DNA of 6,791 nt, taken from Planctomycetaceae bacterium UBA4732 (GTDB lineage: Bacteria; Planctomycetota; Planctomycetia; Gemmatales; Gemmataceae). The stretch lies in the NCBI GenBank assembly GCA_002404095.1, contig DHJA01000161.1, positions 1 to 6,791 of the forward strand, read 5' to 3'. Under the pieces are notes generated by a model, which had not been told where the DNA came from, made no database searches, and was given only the letters and a program-made list of their open reading frames with translations. Below, piece after piece: positions 6,363 through 6,791 of the stretch. Position numbers and translations under genes: made by a program. Within the stretch, counting starts at the first letter, position 1, and each line of letters begins with the position of its first letter.

Positions 6363-6581
6363 ATGAAAACTTTAGAGTTTGAAGCGCCGCTCAATCCGGA
6401 CCAGACGCTGACGGTGCCCCCGGGAGTGGCCGATCAAGTTCCTCCAGGGCGGACGGTGCGAGTCCTTCTAATGGTCGCTGATTCCGATGAAGAAAAGGGA
6501 TGGAATCAGCTGACGGCGGCAGAATTTTTCAAGGGCTACGCGGAAAGCGATGCGATCTACGATGAACTACCAAGCGGGTGA
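6363..6581 (+). CDS. MazE-like antitoxin
   Basis: A 72-residue acidic small protein that I read as the antitoxin of the MazF/PemK-like gene overlapping its end. Residues 1-38 (KTLEFEAPLNPDQTLTVPPG, then VRVLLMV) have the strand-turn-strand look of an AbrB/MazE-type N-terminus. Residues 48-69 (LTAAEFFKGYAESDAIYDEL) are an acidic helix of the sort that covers a toxin active site. I chose ATG 6363 because GAGGG (6350-6354) lies eight bases upstream. A GTG at 6348 would add five residues and would sit on that ribosome site. It is intact although its toxin is broken. The family call is by pattern and position. DNA binding is not shown by the sequence. Confidence 0.65.
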   Translation: MKTLEFEAPLNPDQTLTVPPGVADQVPPGRTVRVLLMVADSDEEKGWNQLTAAEFFKGYAESDAIYDELPSG

Positions 6582-6744
6582 TCTGTTATTAATGGCGTTC
6601 CCGTATGTAGGCGGCGCCCAATCCAAGGTCCGGCCCGCGCTGGTCTTGCTTGACATGGGCGATGAAGACGTGCTCGTCGCACGAGTGAGGGGCAACAAAA
6701 GGGACGCATCTAGCAACAAAGGGGACGCATCTAATTTATCTTGA
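6562..6744 (+). pseudogene. MazF/PemK-like toxin, truncated by a repeat-bearing insertion
   Basis: The first 42 residues read as a MazF/PemK-family endoribonuclease: NYQAGDLLLMAFPYVG, then SKVRPALVLLDMGDEDVLVARV. The RPALVL strand is the family hallmark. Real members run to roughly 110-130 residues and continue after VARV with a T/S-rich strand carrying catalytic residues. Here the frame runs instead into NKRDAS-SNKGDAS, which is just translation of two 21-bp repeats, and stops at 6742-6744. The break falls near 6687. The RNase core is incomplete, so activity is very unlikely. ATG 6562 is chosen because family members start with M-x-YQ.GD. ATG 6550 would add four residues. It overlaps the antitoxin by 20 bases. 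Confidence 0.75.
6692..6733 (+). repeat. Two tandem 21-bp repeats
   Basis: Units 6692-6712 and 6713-6733 are the same except for one base, A against G at the ninth position (GCAACAAAAGGGACGCATCT against GCAACAAAGGGGACGCATCT, each then ending in A). They begin just after the toxin homology ends and lie upstream of the possible Y1 transposase start. This position suggests they are the left edge of the inserted element. Whether they occur elsewhere in the genome cannot be told from this window. Confidence 0.8.
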
Positions 6745-6759
6745 CGGGCCGCTGCCGTC
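6743..6759 (+). repeat. Small hairpin upstream of the possible Y1 transposase
   Basis: GACGG (6743-6747) and CCGTC (6755-6759) can pair around a 7-base loop GCCGCTG. IS200-like and REP-associated transposases recognise short imperfect hairpins near their genes. A 5-bp stem in GC-rich DNA is also easily found by chance. Confidence 0.3.
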
Positions 6760-6775
6760 CTGGTAACCTCCTCCC

Positions 6776-6791
6776 ATGCCACGCTCCGCGC
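6776..6791 (+). CDS. Possible start of an IS200-like (REP-associated Y1) transposase, cut by window edge
   Basis: ATG 6776 opens a frame reading MPRSA that runs off the window. Many REP-associated tyrosine transposases begin MPR.AR followed by a DAPG...HHV motif, and the repeats just upstream fit such an element. Five residues are far too few to prove it, and there is no good ribosome site before the ATG (CCTCCTCCC instead). The call depends on the next 200 bases. Confidence 0.35.

Noticed and set aside
6692..6733. The two 21-bp units as a CRISPR array
   Set aside because: They are directly adjacent with no spacers, and there are only two of them.

Overview
The window looks like a piece of a planctomycete chromosome, probably a Gemmata- or Isosphaera-like lineage. 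The main reason is the large exported protein with the cytochrome-like, Ig-like, DUF1549 and DUF1553 layout, which is typical of that phylum. GC-rich codon use and the density of small toxin-antitoxin (TA) modules agree with this. The assignment rests on recalled family features, not on a database search.

Layout from left to right. (1) An IS630-family insertion sequence fills about 22-1223. It has perfect 19-bp terminal inverted repeats and a TA on each side, and its transposase lies on the minus strand. The transposase is read in three frames. One change of frame falls on an A7 run and looks like the family's programmed -1 frameshift. The other, near 896-903, looks like a damaging indel. (2) A hicB-hicA type TA pair (1354-1751) has antitoxin first and a GTGA overlap. 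(3) A 739-residue exported DUF1549/DUF1553 protein (1884-4103) carries two cytochrome-like cysteine/histidine motifs. (4) Only 21 nt later comes a second TA pair (4125-4840), a HicB-like small protein coupled by ATGA to a PIN-domain (VapC-like) ribonuclease. (5) Next is an exported transglutaminase-like protein with an intact Cys-His-Asp triad (4882-6339). (6) A third TA pair follows: an intact MazE-like antitoxin (6363-6581) and a MazF/PemK-like toxin cut off after about 42 residues. (7) The truncation coincides with two tandem copies of a 21-bp repeat and, at the very edge, the first codons of what may be an IS200-like (REP-associated, Y1) transposase.

All full-length host genes lie on the plus strand with short spacings, so 1884-6581 could be transcribed as one or a few units. 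No shared pathway links the two exported proteins to the TA modules. The pattern is two housekeeping-style secreted proteins separated by TA cassettes, with a mobile element at each end. I see no clear new multi-gene system. The most useful observations are the PIN toxin paired with a HicB-like antitoxin, the toxin gene broken by a repeat-bearing element, and the two frame changes in the IS630 copy.
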